NCBI RefSeq assembly: GCF_050624435.1
Contig: NC_134531.1
Location: 251,734,812 to 251,798,811, forward strand
From: Tenrec ecaudatus
Taxonomy: Eukaryota > Chordata > Mammalia > Afrosoricida > Tenrecidae
Direction of reading: 5' to 3'
DNA: 64,000 bases
A program made the translations under genes and the position numbers. The notes beneath the pieces are model-generated. The model saw only the letters and a program-made list of their open reading frames with translations, was not told the origin of the DNA and did no database searches. This document shows positions 43,120-54,345 of this stretch, piece by piece (positions within the stretch are counted from its first letter, which is position 1; the number at the start of each line of letters is the position of its first letter).

Positions 43120-43845
43120 AATTGCAGCAGTCTATTGATAGAGAATTGCCACAAATCCCAGCCAGATTCAGAAGAGGACACAGAATGAGGAATATCATAG
43201 TTTATGTCATATGGATTTTGCTGAGTAGACAATACCTGAATGATGTCTACATGTGTTGACTATGAACAGGTATTCAACTTTGTTGATTATAACAAGCTAT
43301 GAGTAACATTACAAATAATGGAAATTTCAGATCACTTTAATTTTTCGCATGTGGAACTGTATATAGATTAAAAGGCAGTCATTCAAAGAGAACAAGGGGG
43401 TTCTATATGGTTTCAAAGCAAGAAAGGTATCTGTCGGGCATTTTTTCCTTTCACTATTCTTATTTATCTGGTATACAGAGCAAGCAATCCAAAGAGCTAC
43501 GCATATGAAGAGGATTTTAAAGCCACTCTTTTATCATAGCTAAATATGAAGAAGAAGGCAGCATTAGGGTTAGAGGAAAACTCACTAATAATCTGTGACA
43601 TGTAGATGACACAATCTTGCTTGTCGAAAGAAAAGAGGACGTAAAGAACTTAATGCTACAGACCTGAGGCTTCGATATGGGTTACACCTCAGTATTAAGA
43701 AAACAAAAATCTTTACAGCTGAACCGGTAGGCAACACCCTGATCAAAAGACAAAAGATTGAAGTGGTTGAGGATTTCATTTTGCTTGGATCCACAATCAA
43801 TGCCCATGAAAGCAGCAGTCAGGATTGCATGGGGCGCTCTTTGCC
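43120..43845 (+). mobile_element. RTE (Bov-B-like) relic
   Basis: RT segment from the CAGCAGTCTATTGATAGAGA block through GATTCAGAAGAGGACACAGA, TGTAGATGACACAATCTTGC (decayed YADDT) and GGATCCACAATCAATGCCCA. Frames broken. Confidence 0.88.
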
Positions 43846-44063
43846 TCTCATTGGCTCCCTCTCTCCCCCAGTCCTCGCTCCCCCTGGTCCTCCTTCCCCT
43901 CCCCCTCTCTCCACATGGACCACCAAGCTGGTCTGAGTCATCCAGGACTAAGACACCCAGGAATTTGGGTAGCAGCCTCAGGGAAGCATCCAGAGGGGCT
44001 AGGAGAAAGTCGCTTCCTCAGCCCCTTCCTGCAGTGACGTTTTCTTTGAAGTTCTTTGGAAGC
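43846..44063. other. Unassigned pyrimidine-rich sequence
   Basis: C/T-rich stretch (43855-43910) followed by unassigned sequence; no gene. Confidence 0.5.
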
Positions 44064-44576
44064 TGAGGTAGTTAGTCTATTGTGCCAACCTGGCCGATAA
44101 ACACAGGTGGGGTTAATTGATGGGCAAAGGGATAAATGGCTCAGTGAGCCTCACCTTTCTAGTTCTGGAGTCTCTTGTTTGTGAAGGTCGGACCAGTGTG
44201 CAGCTGCCTTAGCCAGTTCCCTGCTTCAGTTGGCAAAGCTCACATGGACATCCCTGAGGAGAAGCCACATGGACCTACCCCGATGCAGCCCTGGGTGCTG
44301 GAGCAGCCGTGTGGAGACCCTGCCAGTGCTGGGATGATTACCCTTTCACTAACTTGGCTTTCCTCCTGCAGTCAGCATCATTGTGTCTGTTTTGTGAGAT
44401 GGAGGAGGACTTTGTGGATTGGAGTTGGACATATGGGTTAATGTTGGACTTGTGGGCTTGGGCAGCACTGGATTGGGATGTTTTCTTAATGTGCACTTAG
44501 CCTTTATATAAAACTGTCTCTTATACGTGAGTTTCTTTTAATTTGTTTCTTTAAAGTACTCAGACTAATTAATACA
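44064..44576 (-). mobile_element. TG...CA LTR-like element with 5-bp TSD (copy 1)
   Basis: 513 bp bounded by TG at 44064 and CA at 44576 with a perfect 5-bp TSD GAAGC (44059-44063, 44577-44581). On the minus strand it is collinear with 51269-51864 (GGCTAAGGCAGC, AAGGTGAGGCTCAC) and with the 5' 350 bp of 57911-58486 (TAGGTCCATGTGGCTTCTCC). TG/CA termini and 5-bp TSDs fit a solo LTR of the ERVL/MaLR type, but there is no internal region to prove it. Confidence 0.75.
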
Positions 44577-44581
44577 GAAGC

Positions 44582-45103
44582 CATCTTTTATCAAGCTGGG
44601 GAAAGGAGGTGTTTGAGGAAAGATTCGCTCAAGAAACCTGCCGACACTATGACTATAAGAGAGGCTGATGGAGCGTAGCACACTGTCCGAGACCCACCAG
44701 GGTGACATCTCCTTAGGAGCTTCCTGGACACTGGGGAGCGAGAAGCCCCTTAAAGGAAAATGCACCCGATCCAGAGAAACCAGTCAACAGCCAGGACCCA
44801 CATGGTCGTGTCTGTGCAGAGTCACTTTCATCCATCCGGAGGGTGGCGGAGTGGGGGCGGCCAGGCCTTGCTGGACACTAACAGCCATGTGTGTGTGCAG
44901 GAGGGGTGGTGAGTGGGGATGGGAGAATCAGGAGCTCACCAGCCTCCCACTGTCTCAAAGGCATTCTGTCCCCAGACACAGGCGATGCTGACATAAGGGG
45001 TCACCCCAGATCAATGGATGTCTGTCAGGTGGATGTGGAAATGATGGAGGCATCCACAGACATGGGGTGGGAGTAGTTAGTCTGCAATGTCCCTGAGAGG
45101 ACA

Positions 45104-45146
<43 letters not shown>

Positions 45147-45370
45147 GGGCAGGTAGTTACAAACAAGGGATGAATTGTGAGATTCAGAGAGAGGATTGAG
45201 ATTGAAAATCGATGAGCAGCAAGTATCTTAGAGATTATCTCACACAACATCATATCAAATCTACGAATCTCGAGCACAACCAGAGACATCCACTTTTTGT
45301 CCCATACCTACTTCTGGACATCCATCAACTTCCTGAATGGGCAAAAATTTAGACTTATACATAATATATT
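44582..45370. other. Unassigned sequence with (TG)n at 45104-45144
   Basis: GC-moderate, no recognised gene or family. A pure TG microsatellite of about 20 units lies near its end. Confidence 0.55.
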
Positions 45371-45424
45371 TGGAGTTCATTCTACCAGGTTAATCAAGCT
45401 TTCTTTCTATTTAGAGGTCATGAA

Positions 45425-45880
45425 GTGACTGCGTACTCAGGTACAACAAACAAGACATGATTTGTGGCAAATGGGGGAATGATTTGCCACCATGACAATG
45501 CACCAGCTCACGCAGTCATCTCAGTGCACCAGTTTTTGGCAAAATACAGCATGCCTTTCTTACCCCACACACCTTACTCACCTGACCTTACCCCATGTGA
45601 CTTCTTTTTGTTTCTACAAATGAAGAGGGACATGAAAGTACAGCGATTTGATGATATAGAAGAGGTGAAGAAAAAAATCAGGGAGGTGCTGTCAGCCATC
45701 CAAACAGATGAGTATGAAAAATGTTTCCAAGAATGGAATTGCAGATTTTACAAATGTATTAAGTGCAATGGAGAGTAATTTGAAGGTAATAACATTGCGT
45801 TGTAAAAAAAATTAAATACATAGCGGAAAAAAAATTCAACTTTTGGGGGGAACCCCTCATGTACCTCAAATATCTCATTT
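45425..45880 (+). pseudogene. Mariner transposase, C-terminal fragment with 3' end
   Basis: The open frame 45464-45778 (104 codons) holds HHDNAPAH and YSPDLTPCDFFLF. The two catalytic Asp (residues 11 and 46 of that frame) are separated by 34 residues, the mariner D(34)D signature. Upstream, a frame-shifted LRTQVQQTRHDLW-like stretch begins about 45425. The N-terminal HTH half and left inverted repeat are missing. After the ORF, an A-rich region leads to TTTTGGGGGGAACCCCTCAT and a terminal TA at 45880, consistent with a mariner 3' inverted repeat. Inactive. The short frame is nearly free of damage, so it may be relatively young. Confidence 0.93.
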
Positions 45881-45884
45881 GAAC

Positions 45885-47155
45885 TGTGAGCCAGCAGAGG
45901 AGGGGCGCCAGAGAGGATCAGTTTTAGAATTCTCCTATGCCTTAATGCAGCCCTAGTGCCCCTCGGTAAGAAATGCTCATGTGCTGAAGTGATTGTACAG
46001 TCTACGGAGTGATTATACAATTGCACATGCTGCATGTGAAAAGTAATTGGAGTCATCCGTGCTTTCTTTCTTAGGCAGGCTCATTTTCTAGGAAGCAAAT
46101 GAGTGGAAATAGGTCCTGCCCTTACTTTTCTTTTTTCAGCATACTTGAAATGACTGCAGTTTTGAGTTCTACTAGGACGATGCCATCAACTCTCTTCTTT
46201 GTTCTCTAAGGATTAAAAAAAAAACATTTTTTCTTAATATACATGTGAGCTCTCTTTATTTGTTCATTTCTATGTTTCCACTAAAATTCTATTCTCTTAT
46301 TCTTTTAAAAATTCAAACAACTGATTTTATAATATTCTTTTAAGATTCTATAATCAATACTTATAAAAAGAATCTGAATTCTGTGTACATTGCAAAAACT
46401 ATCTATATAAACTTATATTTAATTTGACCTACTATGATTTTTTTTACCTCAGGGATCATTCTATTTGGATCATTAAAGGGTATTACATATATGTTCATGT
46501 GACATATAATGTCAGCAACCTCCCCCAACATTTAATTCATAGTTGCAATCTATTATATTTAAAATCCAAGGTACATATTTCAGTTTTTCTTGTTTCCTGA
46601 ATAGTACCTTTCAATCCATGAACTGCCTGCCATTCATCCATAGCCTTAAACTACAGCCAAAGACAAGGCAAGGATGGGTGCTAAGACATTCATTTTCCCT
46701 GAGCACATTCTGAGTTTTAAGCACTTCTGTAAAAGAATACTTGCCAGTTGACAGTTAACACCACAATGAAAAGATACCAGAGAAACCCATATGCATATAA
46801 ATAGAAAAGAAAGTTAAACAGTGTGTGCTTTTGTCTTCCTTTGTAGAACCTGGCTTTTAAGACTGGGTTCCTTTCTCTGACGGGAGAACCAGGCAGGTCT
46901 CCCTCTGCCTCCACCCTGTCTTAATGCAAGTCTCAAAAAGGGTATGTGACAAAACAGGATTGGAATCCAATTCCTTTTGGCTTCAATACTGTCTGACTAG
47001 CTCAGTGAATAGTTGGCCTGAAAACTACAAAATTCCACTAAGTTAACACCAACACAATCTCTTACCAGGAAGTCCAAGATCTCTGAAAATCAGTTTGGCT
47101 TGAGTTTCTTGTTTTCATTTTGTTTTGCTTGTTTGTTTTATCCTCTCCCTTGATG
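45885..47155. other. Unassigned AT-rich sequence
   Basis: About 1.3 kb, probably unique or very old repeat. No coding evidence. Confidence 0.5.
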
Positions 47156-47159
47156 TATA

Positions 47160-47362
47160 GTGGGGCCCTGGTGGCATAGTGGTTATCCATGGTCTGCAAT
47201 CCATAAGGCCCACAGTTCAAAACCACTAGCTACTCGCGGTGAGCAAGCCAGGGCTTTCCATTCCGGTAAAGAGTTACAGTCATGAAAACTCACAGGGACG
47301 AGTTATGCTCTGTCCTGTAGGGTCACTGTGAATAGATGTTGGCCCTATGGCTATGAGTTGGG
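47160..47362 (+). mobile_element. AfroSINE, full length
   Basis: Tail to head complete: GGGGCCCTGGTGGCATAGTG contains an A box (TGGCATAGTGG), GTTCAAAACC is a B box, then ACTCACAGGGACGAGTTATG, GTAGGGTCACTGTGAA tail. The best-preserved Pol III promoter boxes in the window. Confidence 0.92.
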
Positions 47363-47719
47363 GGGGGGGGGCGGTAAAGTTTTTGGGGGGGAAATGGTGG
47401 TAAAAGCTTTGAGTGGCAAATCTGGCCTAAAGCAACATAGGAGCATTTAAAGTATTTATTCTATTTGTTGCAGCAGCTATCCATTTCACTGGGGGAAGAA
47501 GTTCATGTTCTTGAGTGTAGTTCTCAGCCCTTCCTGTGGATGCATATTGAGCTCCTGCCTAAGCAGAGCAGTCACACAGGGCACAGTAAGAAGGTCCTGT
47601 CATGCTGCTGAAACCTCTGCTACCATTTGGAAATGCCTAATATTCTTAACAAAGGGCTTGATATTTTCACTTTGCAAAACCCCACAAATCATGTCATCAT
47701 TCTGAGTATATTGTACTCA

Positions 47720-47913
47720 GTGACCTATGTTGTTGAGTGTCAGCAGGTTGATTCAAACACACAGTGAGCCCATGTGACACAGGAGAATTGCCTGGTGAGG
47801 GTTTCTTGCCTACAGTCTTGGCAGATGCAGATAGGCAGGTGTTTTCTTCTGCAGAGCCACCGGGTGAGGTCAAACCACAAAACAAAGCCCAGAACTTAAC
47901 CATCGTGCCACCA
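47720..47913 (-). mobile_element. AfroSINE, diverged
   Basis: Reverse copy: GTCAGCAGGTTGATTCAAAC, GCAGAGCCACCGGGTGAGGT, then CTTAACCATCGTGCCACCAG. Confidence 0.7.
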
Positions 47914-48084
47914 GGCCAATTCAGGAGATTGGCATGTCTTTCTAAAATGTGAAAAGTTGTGAATTCTGAAAGTCAGCTGATCCCAGGTCTTTAGGAAAGA
48001 GACGTGTGCTATCACGCTATCAGTAGGACTGCTACGCTTCCTCACATCGTGCATTCAATACTTCCTGTAAGTCTGTGCCTGAGC

Positions 48085-48205
48085 AAGAAGTGGCTTTCTA
48101 CTCCGGTGAAGAGGGCCCGTCTCCGAGCCCACAGAGGCACGTCAACCCTGTGCTGTCGGATGGCTGTGAGTGGGAATCAGCTCGATAGCAGAAAGCTTGG
48201 GGTTT
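48085..48205 (+). mobile_element. AfroSINE, 3' part
   Basis: AAGAAGTGGCTTTCTACTCC, then CTGTGAGTGGGAATCAGCTC and GATAGCAG. Confidence 0.6.
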
Positions 48206-49030
48206 TCCTGAGTCCGGTGCTTACCCACTGTGCCAACACCACTGCCAATGGTAGACAGCAGAGCTGGGATTCAAACTATGATCTGGAGTTCAGCCTGGAA
48301 CTCAGCAAGGAGCATTTGCTACCTGGGGAGATCCAGTGCTGTAGAATTACCAGGTGGAACCACAGCAGAGTGGCAACATCTGATCACTTTAACAGAGAAA
48401 GCAAAAGGATTTCATATAATTCAACGTAATAGATACGAATAACCACTTGTAAGATTTGAGTTATTTTTATTCACTCTTTCTTATTTCTTTACTTTTTTAT
48501 TAAAATTTTTTAAATTTAATTTGAAACCATAACCAACCAAGTTCTTTTGCTAGCATAAATGAAAAGTTGCAGCAAAATGAAAAGACAAATTTATGGAGTT
48601 TAATTTAAAATAAGTGGCATGTCTCATCCTGTCTCACCCAAGATGATATCACTGCTCCTAATGGGGAGGACCAGCCACGGGGGAGACCCTGTTTTTATTG
48701 TGTTCAGCTGCAGAGCATCAGCCAGGATGACTTCATCTGCAGCTGAGGAGGGTTGACCTTTGCCTCTGTAGGCATGTGAAGCAGAAAAGAAACCGCTTCA
48801 CAGACTGAGGAATGTAAAACAGACAAGCATCCTTCAGCCTGGCAGAGTTTATAAAACATGTGTTAAGTGCAAATGCTCGGACTTGGACATGATGTAAAAG
48901 CAATTAAGGGAAAGAACAGTTAGTAGCCTGGAAATGGGGCGGGTCTTTGGAGTTTCTTGCTAACACTCGAAAAATAGGTTTTTCATTTTCTAAGAATGGA
49001 AGATAAATCAATCTTTTTGAAATCATGCTA
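48206..49030. other. Unassigned sequence
   Basis: No gene or clear repeat. Confidence 0.5.
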
Positions 49031-49032
49031 CA

Positions 49033-49187
49033 TGACCCCTACAGGACAAAGTTGAACTGCTTGGGTGCATTTCTGAGACTGCACATCTTCACAGGGGTAG
49101 ACAGCCTCCTCTTTCCTCCACAGAGCAGGTAGCGGCTTCGAACAGCTCAATGCCTGCCTCACTCTGCCACCAGAGCTCCTTGGATAG
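49033..49187 (-). mobile_element. AfroSINE
   Basis: Reverse copy: GACCCCTACAGGACAAAGTT, CTTTCCTCCACAGAGCAGGT, CACTCTGCCACCAGAGCTCC. Confidence 0.75.
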
Positions 49188-49189
49188 AC

Positions 49190-50377
49190 TAATAGCCTAG
49201 TGCTTTGTTTCATTTTAATATGGCATTGAATTTTTAAACTGTTGCAGGAATTTTAGAGACTCTAAGATACAGGTTCAGGTTATGAAATCACATATATTCA
49301 GGAATAAGTGGGCCGTCTATGGTGGCAATTGCCTACTAAGAATTCTTTCCCTTGTCTACTTGCTTCGACTGCATAACTCACAGACTGATAAGTACCACAG
49401 AGATTTCCCTCTCTGCAAATACTCCTTAGGAACCAGAAATAGCTCGATATTTAGTCCTTGACATGTGTCCTTCAATACAGCTTTCATGGGCACCATGCCT
49501 AGAAGTTTTCAAAGTCATTTTAAGAAGAGGAAAGTAGTCAAATTAAAAGGGATTGTTCGCATCTCCTGACTGGTAGCTGTTAATCAATGTCTTCTGAATC
49601 CAACAGCCTTCGGGGCAGCCAAACTTCCTTCTAATTGAAGAGATGGAAGCCTTCCAAAAGGGTGCTAACCTGGTGAAATTTGAAGCATGAGAACGATTTC
49701 ATCCAGGTGAAAAGGCCATTCATTATTTAAAGTTTAGGCTGGGCAGCTACCCAGTGTAACCGACCCAGTCCTCTGTGCTTGCTGAGTGGCTTTTTATCTT
49801 ACCTGCTGCTTCCCAGTCTCCAAGTCGAATTAAATCTCCCCCACCCTCCGGCTGAGAATCAGAGACAACCAGTTGCTGTGAGAGCTGTGAGGAAAGCCGC
49901 TGATGAGGTCGGCAGTTAGTGTTGTGATTGTCCCTCTGCCCTCCGTGTGCCCTTGGAACGAGGAATGTTGCATTTGCCCAACATACTCCTGCTGGAGGAA
50001 ACCGTGTGACGCTGAGGTGTTAACTTTGAGCAACACTTCACGATATTCTGACTATATTCTGCGGAGCAGAGATTACATTTCTTAGAAGGTGTTCCCTTGG
50101 TTATTCCTCAATACGCTAGGGAAAGTAGGCATATTACCTGAGTCCAAGGGACCCTTTTATTTTTATATATTTTAAATTCATTTTCAAATAGATACAGAGT
50201 AAGCATAAGAGATAGTAAAAAAAAACAACTATGGGGGAAAAAAGATGTTCAAAAGTGTATTTTACCAAAATGTCTTTCCGCCAGGTGAATGAGAAAGGAA
50301 ATTGTGGGGGACAGTGTAAAACATAGCATAAAAGGATTAACTATTGATCCATGATATAGTCATTATTCCTACCCCCC
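49190..50377. other. Unassigned sequence
   Basis: About 1.2 kb. No open frame with supporting features. Confidence 0.5.
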
Positions 50378-50420
50378 CGCACACACACATGCACACACAT
50401 GCACACACATGCACACACAT
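50378..50420. repeat. (CACACACATG)n short tandem repeat
   Basis: Four 10-bp ACACACATGC-type units, with further TA/CA-rich simple sequence to 50590. Confidence 0.9.
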
Positions 50421-50444
50421 AAAGCCCTCTTTGTATACAAGAAG

Positions 50445-50508
50445 AGGACTTCAAAAGATTCATGGAAAAATCGATTACTTGTAATTCCATAATTTACAAA
50501 CTTTTTGA
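50445..50508. mobile_element. Small palindromic MITE-like element
   Basis: CTTCAAAAGATTCATGGAAA at the left, CAAACTTTTTGAA at the right; shares its left arm with 19166-19250. Confidence 0.4.
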
Positions 50509-50597
50509 AACATACACACATATATATACAGTAAATATAGATATATGTATAGGTATACATAACTATACACACATATATATTCATATATGTAAGCAAA

Positions 50598-50718
50598 GTA
50601 GCCTTGGTGGTGCAGTGGGTTAAGTGTTGGACTGTTAACTACATAATCTGAAGTTCAACCCCCCCCCAGCCACCCTGCAGTAGAAAGATGAGAGTTTCTA
50701 TCCGCATAAATATTTACA
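50598..50718 (+). mobile_element. AfroSINE 5' part fused to RPS4X pseudogene
   Basis: Head TAGCCTTGGTGGTGCAGTGG (A box), AAGTTCAACCCCC (B box), then AAATATTTACAG. It stops mid-element exactly where RPS4X leader-like sequence begins. Confidence 0.82.
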
Positions 50719-51268
50719 GTTTCGCTTTCTCTGTGTTCAGCACAGCCAGAGCTCTTGAAACCAAGAAGCCTCTTAAGCACGTAGCTGCTCCAAACTGACT
50801 GTTGTGTTTGCCCCTAGTCCGTGCATTGGTCCCCCCATGCTGAGAGAATGTCTCCTGCTGATCCTTTTATCTTGAAGTAGACTCCAGAGTGTTCTGTCTG
50901 GAGATGAAGTTAAAAATATTTGCATACAGAGGTTCATTAAGATTGATGACAAGGTCCAAAATTACATAATCTACCCCGCTGATTTTATGGATATCATCAA
51001 CATTGACAAGATGGTAGAGAATTTCCATCTGGTTTATGACAGCAAGGGTCACTTTGCTATTTATCATCATATTACACTTGAGGAGGCGAATTACAAGTTG
51101 GGAAAGGTAAGAAAGATCTCGGTGGGCACAAAAGGCCTCCCTTACCTGGTGACTCATGATGCTCACATCCTCACTGTCTGGCTCCCCTCATCAAGGAGAA
51201 TGTGTCCATTCAGATTGCTTTGGAGACTGGAAAGATGACTGGTTTCATCAAGTTCCACACTGGTAATG

Positions 51269-51864
51269 TGTGTGTGTGTGTGTGTGTGTTAGGGAGGGTT
51301 CTCTAGAGAAAGAAAACCAGGACACTTGTGATTAGATTGATAGGTGCAACACAAAGAAATAAACAGCTAATTAGTCCACAGAGCAGTACAGAGGGTTCAG
51401 TTCAACTCACTTCCGTGAGACAGTTAATATACTGGCAGTCCTTCAACTCACAAGGGCTGCTGGGTGCAAGTCAAGGAAGCAGACAGCTGAGTCTTCTGTA
51501 GAGCAAGACAGGCAGTCCAGCCACAGGCAGCAAACAACAGAGCAGGTCACCAACAGCCAGCCAGATGACAGAGTCTGACAGCCCCCAGCTCAAGTGACGT
51601 ACACATCAGCAGTGTGGTGAAGCAGCTCTCGAAGGAACCTCAAACTATAGTGACTCAGTCCACGGGTTAGTCCTACAAGTAGTGTAGCTCACAAGTTGAG
51701 GCAGAGAACTAGCTAAGGCAGCCACACACTGATCCCATCATCAGCGAGCAAGAGACAGAAAGGTGAGGCTCACCAAGCTCTCTTTGCCCTTCAATTAAAC
51801 TGCAACCTTATTAATTCCACATGTGTCTATTGTTCAGGTTAACACAATAAACCTACCTATCACA
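51269..51864 (+). mobile_element. TG...CA LTR-like element inside RPS4X pseudogene (copy 2)
   Basis: About 596 bp starting in a TG-rich run, TTCTCTAGAGAAAGAAAACC near 51299, ending CCTATCACA at 51864. Collinear with the 44064-44576 element. Flanking GTGTG / GTTTG is compatible with a decayed 5-bp TSD. Confidence 0.75.
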
Positions 51865-51916
51865 GTTTGCATTGGTGACTGGAGGTGCTAACTTGGAAAG
51901 AAATGATGTGATCACT

Positions 51917-51921
<5 letters not shown>

Positions 51922-51988
<67 letters not shown>
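51922..51988. repeat. (GA)n microsatellite in RPS4X coding sequence
   Basis: About 33 GA units exactly where the parent codons for ...T-N-R-E-R... supply a short AGAGAGAG seed. Confidence 0.95.
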
Positions 51989-51990
<2 letters not shown>

Positions 51991-52030
51991 CTGGCTCTTT
52001 TGATGTGGTTCATGTGAAAGATGTGAATGA

Positions 52031-53300
52031 CTTGGCTTACTTCGCTTAGCATAATTTCCTCCAGTGCTTCCCATGTGGCAATGTGCTTCATGCGTTCATC
52101 ACTGTTTTTTTTAAACGTTTTATTAGGGGCTCATACAACTCTTATCACAGTCCATACATATACATACATCAATTGTATAAAGCACATCTGTACATTCTTT
52201 GCCCTAATCATTTTTCTTTTCTTTCTTTCTTTTATTTCCCTTTTCTTTTTTTTACATTTTATTAGGGACTCATACAACTCTTATCACAATCCATACATAT
52301 ACATACATCAATTGTATAAAGCACATCCATACATTCCCTGCCCCAATCATCCTCAAAGCATTTGCTCCCCACTTAAGCCCTTTGCATCAGGTCCTCTTTT
52401 TTTCCCCTCCCTCCCCGCTCCCCCCTCCCTCATGTGCCCTTTGTAATTTATACATCGTTATTTTGCCATATCTTGCTCTATCCGGAGTCTCCCTTCCCCG
52501 CCTTCTCTGCCATCCCGCTCCCAGGGAGGAGGTCACATGTGGATCCCTGTAATCAGTTCCCCCTTTCCAACCCACTCACCCTACACTCTCCCAGCATCGC
52601 CCCTCACACCCTTGGTCCTGAAGGTATCATCCACCCTGGATTCCCTGTCCCTCCAGCCCTCATATGTACCAGTGTACAACCTCTGCCCTATCCAGCCCTG
52701 CAAGGTAGAATTCAGATGATGGTAGTTGGGGGGAGGAAGCATCCAGGATCTGGGGGAAAGCTGTGCTCTTCGTCGGTACTACCTTGCACCCTGACTGACC
52801 CATCTCCTCTCCTAAACCCCTCTATGAGGGGATCTCCAGTGGCCGACACTTGGGCCTTGGGTCTCCACTCTGCACTTCCCCCTTCATTCATATATACACA
52901 CAAACACACATATTCTTTTTTTTTTGCATGATGCCTTATATCTGGTCCCTTTGGCACCTCGTGATCGCACTGGCTGGTGTGCTTCTTCCATGTGGGCTTT
53001 TTTGCTTCTGAGCTAGATGGCCGCTTGTTTATCTTCAAGCCTTTAAGACCCCAGACACTATCTCTTTTGATAGCCGGGCACCATCCACTTTCTTCGCCAC
53101 ATTTGCTTATGCACCCATTTGTCTTCAGCGATCCTATCATGGATCATCAGTTTTTAAGGGATATGTACTACTCCATTGTATGTACCACAGTTTTTTAATC
53201 CATTCATCTGTTGATAGTAATGTGAGTTGTTTCCAACTCCTTGCAATTGTGAACTGTGCCATGATGAGCACTATGCTGTCTTGTTTTTTGTTGCATATTA
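52031..53300 (-). pseudogene. Old L1 ORF2 3' end, split by younger L1
   Basis: 52031-52097 (CTTACTTCGCTTAGCATAAT) and 53151-53300 (TACTACTCCATTGTATGTAC, GTTGTTTCCAACTCCTTGCA) are two halves of one old minus-strand L1 ORF2 end. Confidence 0.8.
52098..53150 (-). mobile_element. Younger 5'-truncated L1, double-tail
   Basis: Minus-strand L1 3' UTR with both tail modules (linker 52212-52255), polypurine tract, antisense-ORF segment (open as plus-strand 52434-52931) and most of the 247-bp module, truncated near GATCCTATCATGG. Flanks TCATCACTGTTTTT / ATCATCAGTTTTT suggest a TSD with one indel. Confidence 0.9.
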
Positions 53301-53326
53301 TTATCTCTGCAGCACTTTCTAGATAA

Positions 53327-54275
53327 GATAGGCAGGATAAACAATTTGGAGGAGAAAACAATGGGACCAACAGTTCTGTGGGGACATGGGAGAGGGGGAG
53401 GCAGGGAAAGGAAGTGGTGTTAACAAACTCAGGGATAAGGGAACAACAAGTGATCCAAAATCGATGGGGAGGAGAGTGTAAGAAGCTTGGTAGGGCTTGA
53501 TCAAAGGCAATGTAACTGAGAGGAATTACTGAAACCCAAATGAAGGGTGAGTGTGAGAGTGGGACAAGAGGAAAGTAAAAGCAAATAGAGGAAAGAACTA
53601 AGAGGCAAAGGACATTTATAGAGGTCTAAATGCAAACATGTATGTGTGTGTGTGTATGATGGAGAAATAGACTTGTGTACATATATGTATAGGTTTAGTG
53701 TTAAGGTAGCAGATGGACATTGGGCCTCTACTCAACTACTCACTCATTGCAAGAACTCTTTGTTCTATGAAACTGGCATTCCATGATGCTCACATTTCCA
53801 ACATGATCGCTGAAGACAAATCAGGTGCATAAGCAAATGTGCTGAAGAAAGCTGATGGTGCCTGGCTATCAAAAGATATAGTGTCTGGGGTCTCAAAGGC
53901 TTGAAGATAAACAAGCGGCCGTCTAACTGAGAAGCAACAAAGTCCACATGGAAGAAACACACCAGCCTGTATGATCATGAGTTGTCTATGGGATGAGGTA
54001 TCAGGCATCAAAGAATAAAAAATCATATCATTGTGAATGAGGGGAAGTACAAAGAGGAGACCCAAAGCCCATCTGTAGGCAACTGGACCCTTACAGAAGA
54101 GTCCTGGGAAAGAGACAAGCCAGTCAGCGTGCAGTATAGCAATGATGAAACGTACAACTTTTCTCTAGTTCCTTTATTCTTCCTCCCGCCCCCCCCCCGA
54201 CCCCCGCTACTATCATAATCCCAACTCTACCTTACAAATCCGGCTAGACCCGAGGATAAGTGTGGTACAAATAAG
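53327..54275 (+). mobile_element. Older L1 3' UTR segment, single internal module
   Basis: Collinear with 6410-7620 of the full L1 but with one copy of the 247-bp module (53820-54030) and no TG/TA microsatellite. The tail is missing. It abuts an oppositely oriented old L1 end at about 53300. Confidence 0.85.
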
Positions 54276-54284
54276 AACTGCATC

Positions 54285-54345
54285 TGTAAGACATGGGATC
54301 ACTATGAGTCAGAAGTGGCAATGGGTTTGGTATTTTTTAATCCCC
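54285..54345 (+). mobile_element. AfroSINE 3' end
   Basis: CATGGGATCACTATGAGTCA, then AGAAGTGGCAATGGGTTTGG. Confidence 0.6.

Larger units (their letters stand above)
50719..52030 (+). pseudogene. RPS4X: Processed RPS4X pseudogene, split by an LTR-like insertion
   Basis: Intronless retrocopy of the small-subunit ribosomal protein eS4 mRNA. It begins with a pyrimidine-rich leader, then decayed start-region sequence (KKPLKHVAAP), a deletion of about 20 nt, FAPSP...LRECL, and from 50890 a long open stretch [56 protein letters not shown], then [15 protein letters not shown]. Coding homology is interrupted at 51269-51864 and resumes with GDW..ANLG...VIT, a GA expansion (51922-51988), then SFDVVHVKDVND, ending about 52030 where L1 sequence starts; the C-terminal fifth and poly(A) are lost. 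Frameshifts, an in-frame stop and the insertions make it nonfunctional. Confidence 0.93.

Noticed and set aside
47160..47362. A tRNA gene from A- and B-box sequences
   Set aside because: The boxes belong to a tRNA-derived AfroSINE; there is no cloverleaf with paired arms, and the tail is the RTE-like SINE tail.
50719..52030. A functional RPS4X gene or retrogene
   Set aside because: Start region decayed, about 20 nt deleted, in-frame stop, a 600-bp insertion, a GA expansion and a missing C terminus.
53300..53330. A deliberate palindrome formed by opposed L1 3' ends
   Set aside because: The left arm is a minus-strand old L1 ORF2 end and the right arm a plus-strand L1 3' UTR from a different part of the element; they are not complementary, so this is coincidental juxtaposition or a rearranged junction.
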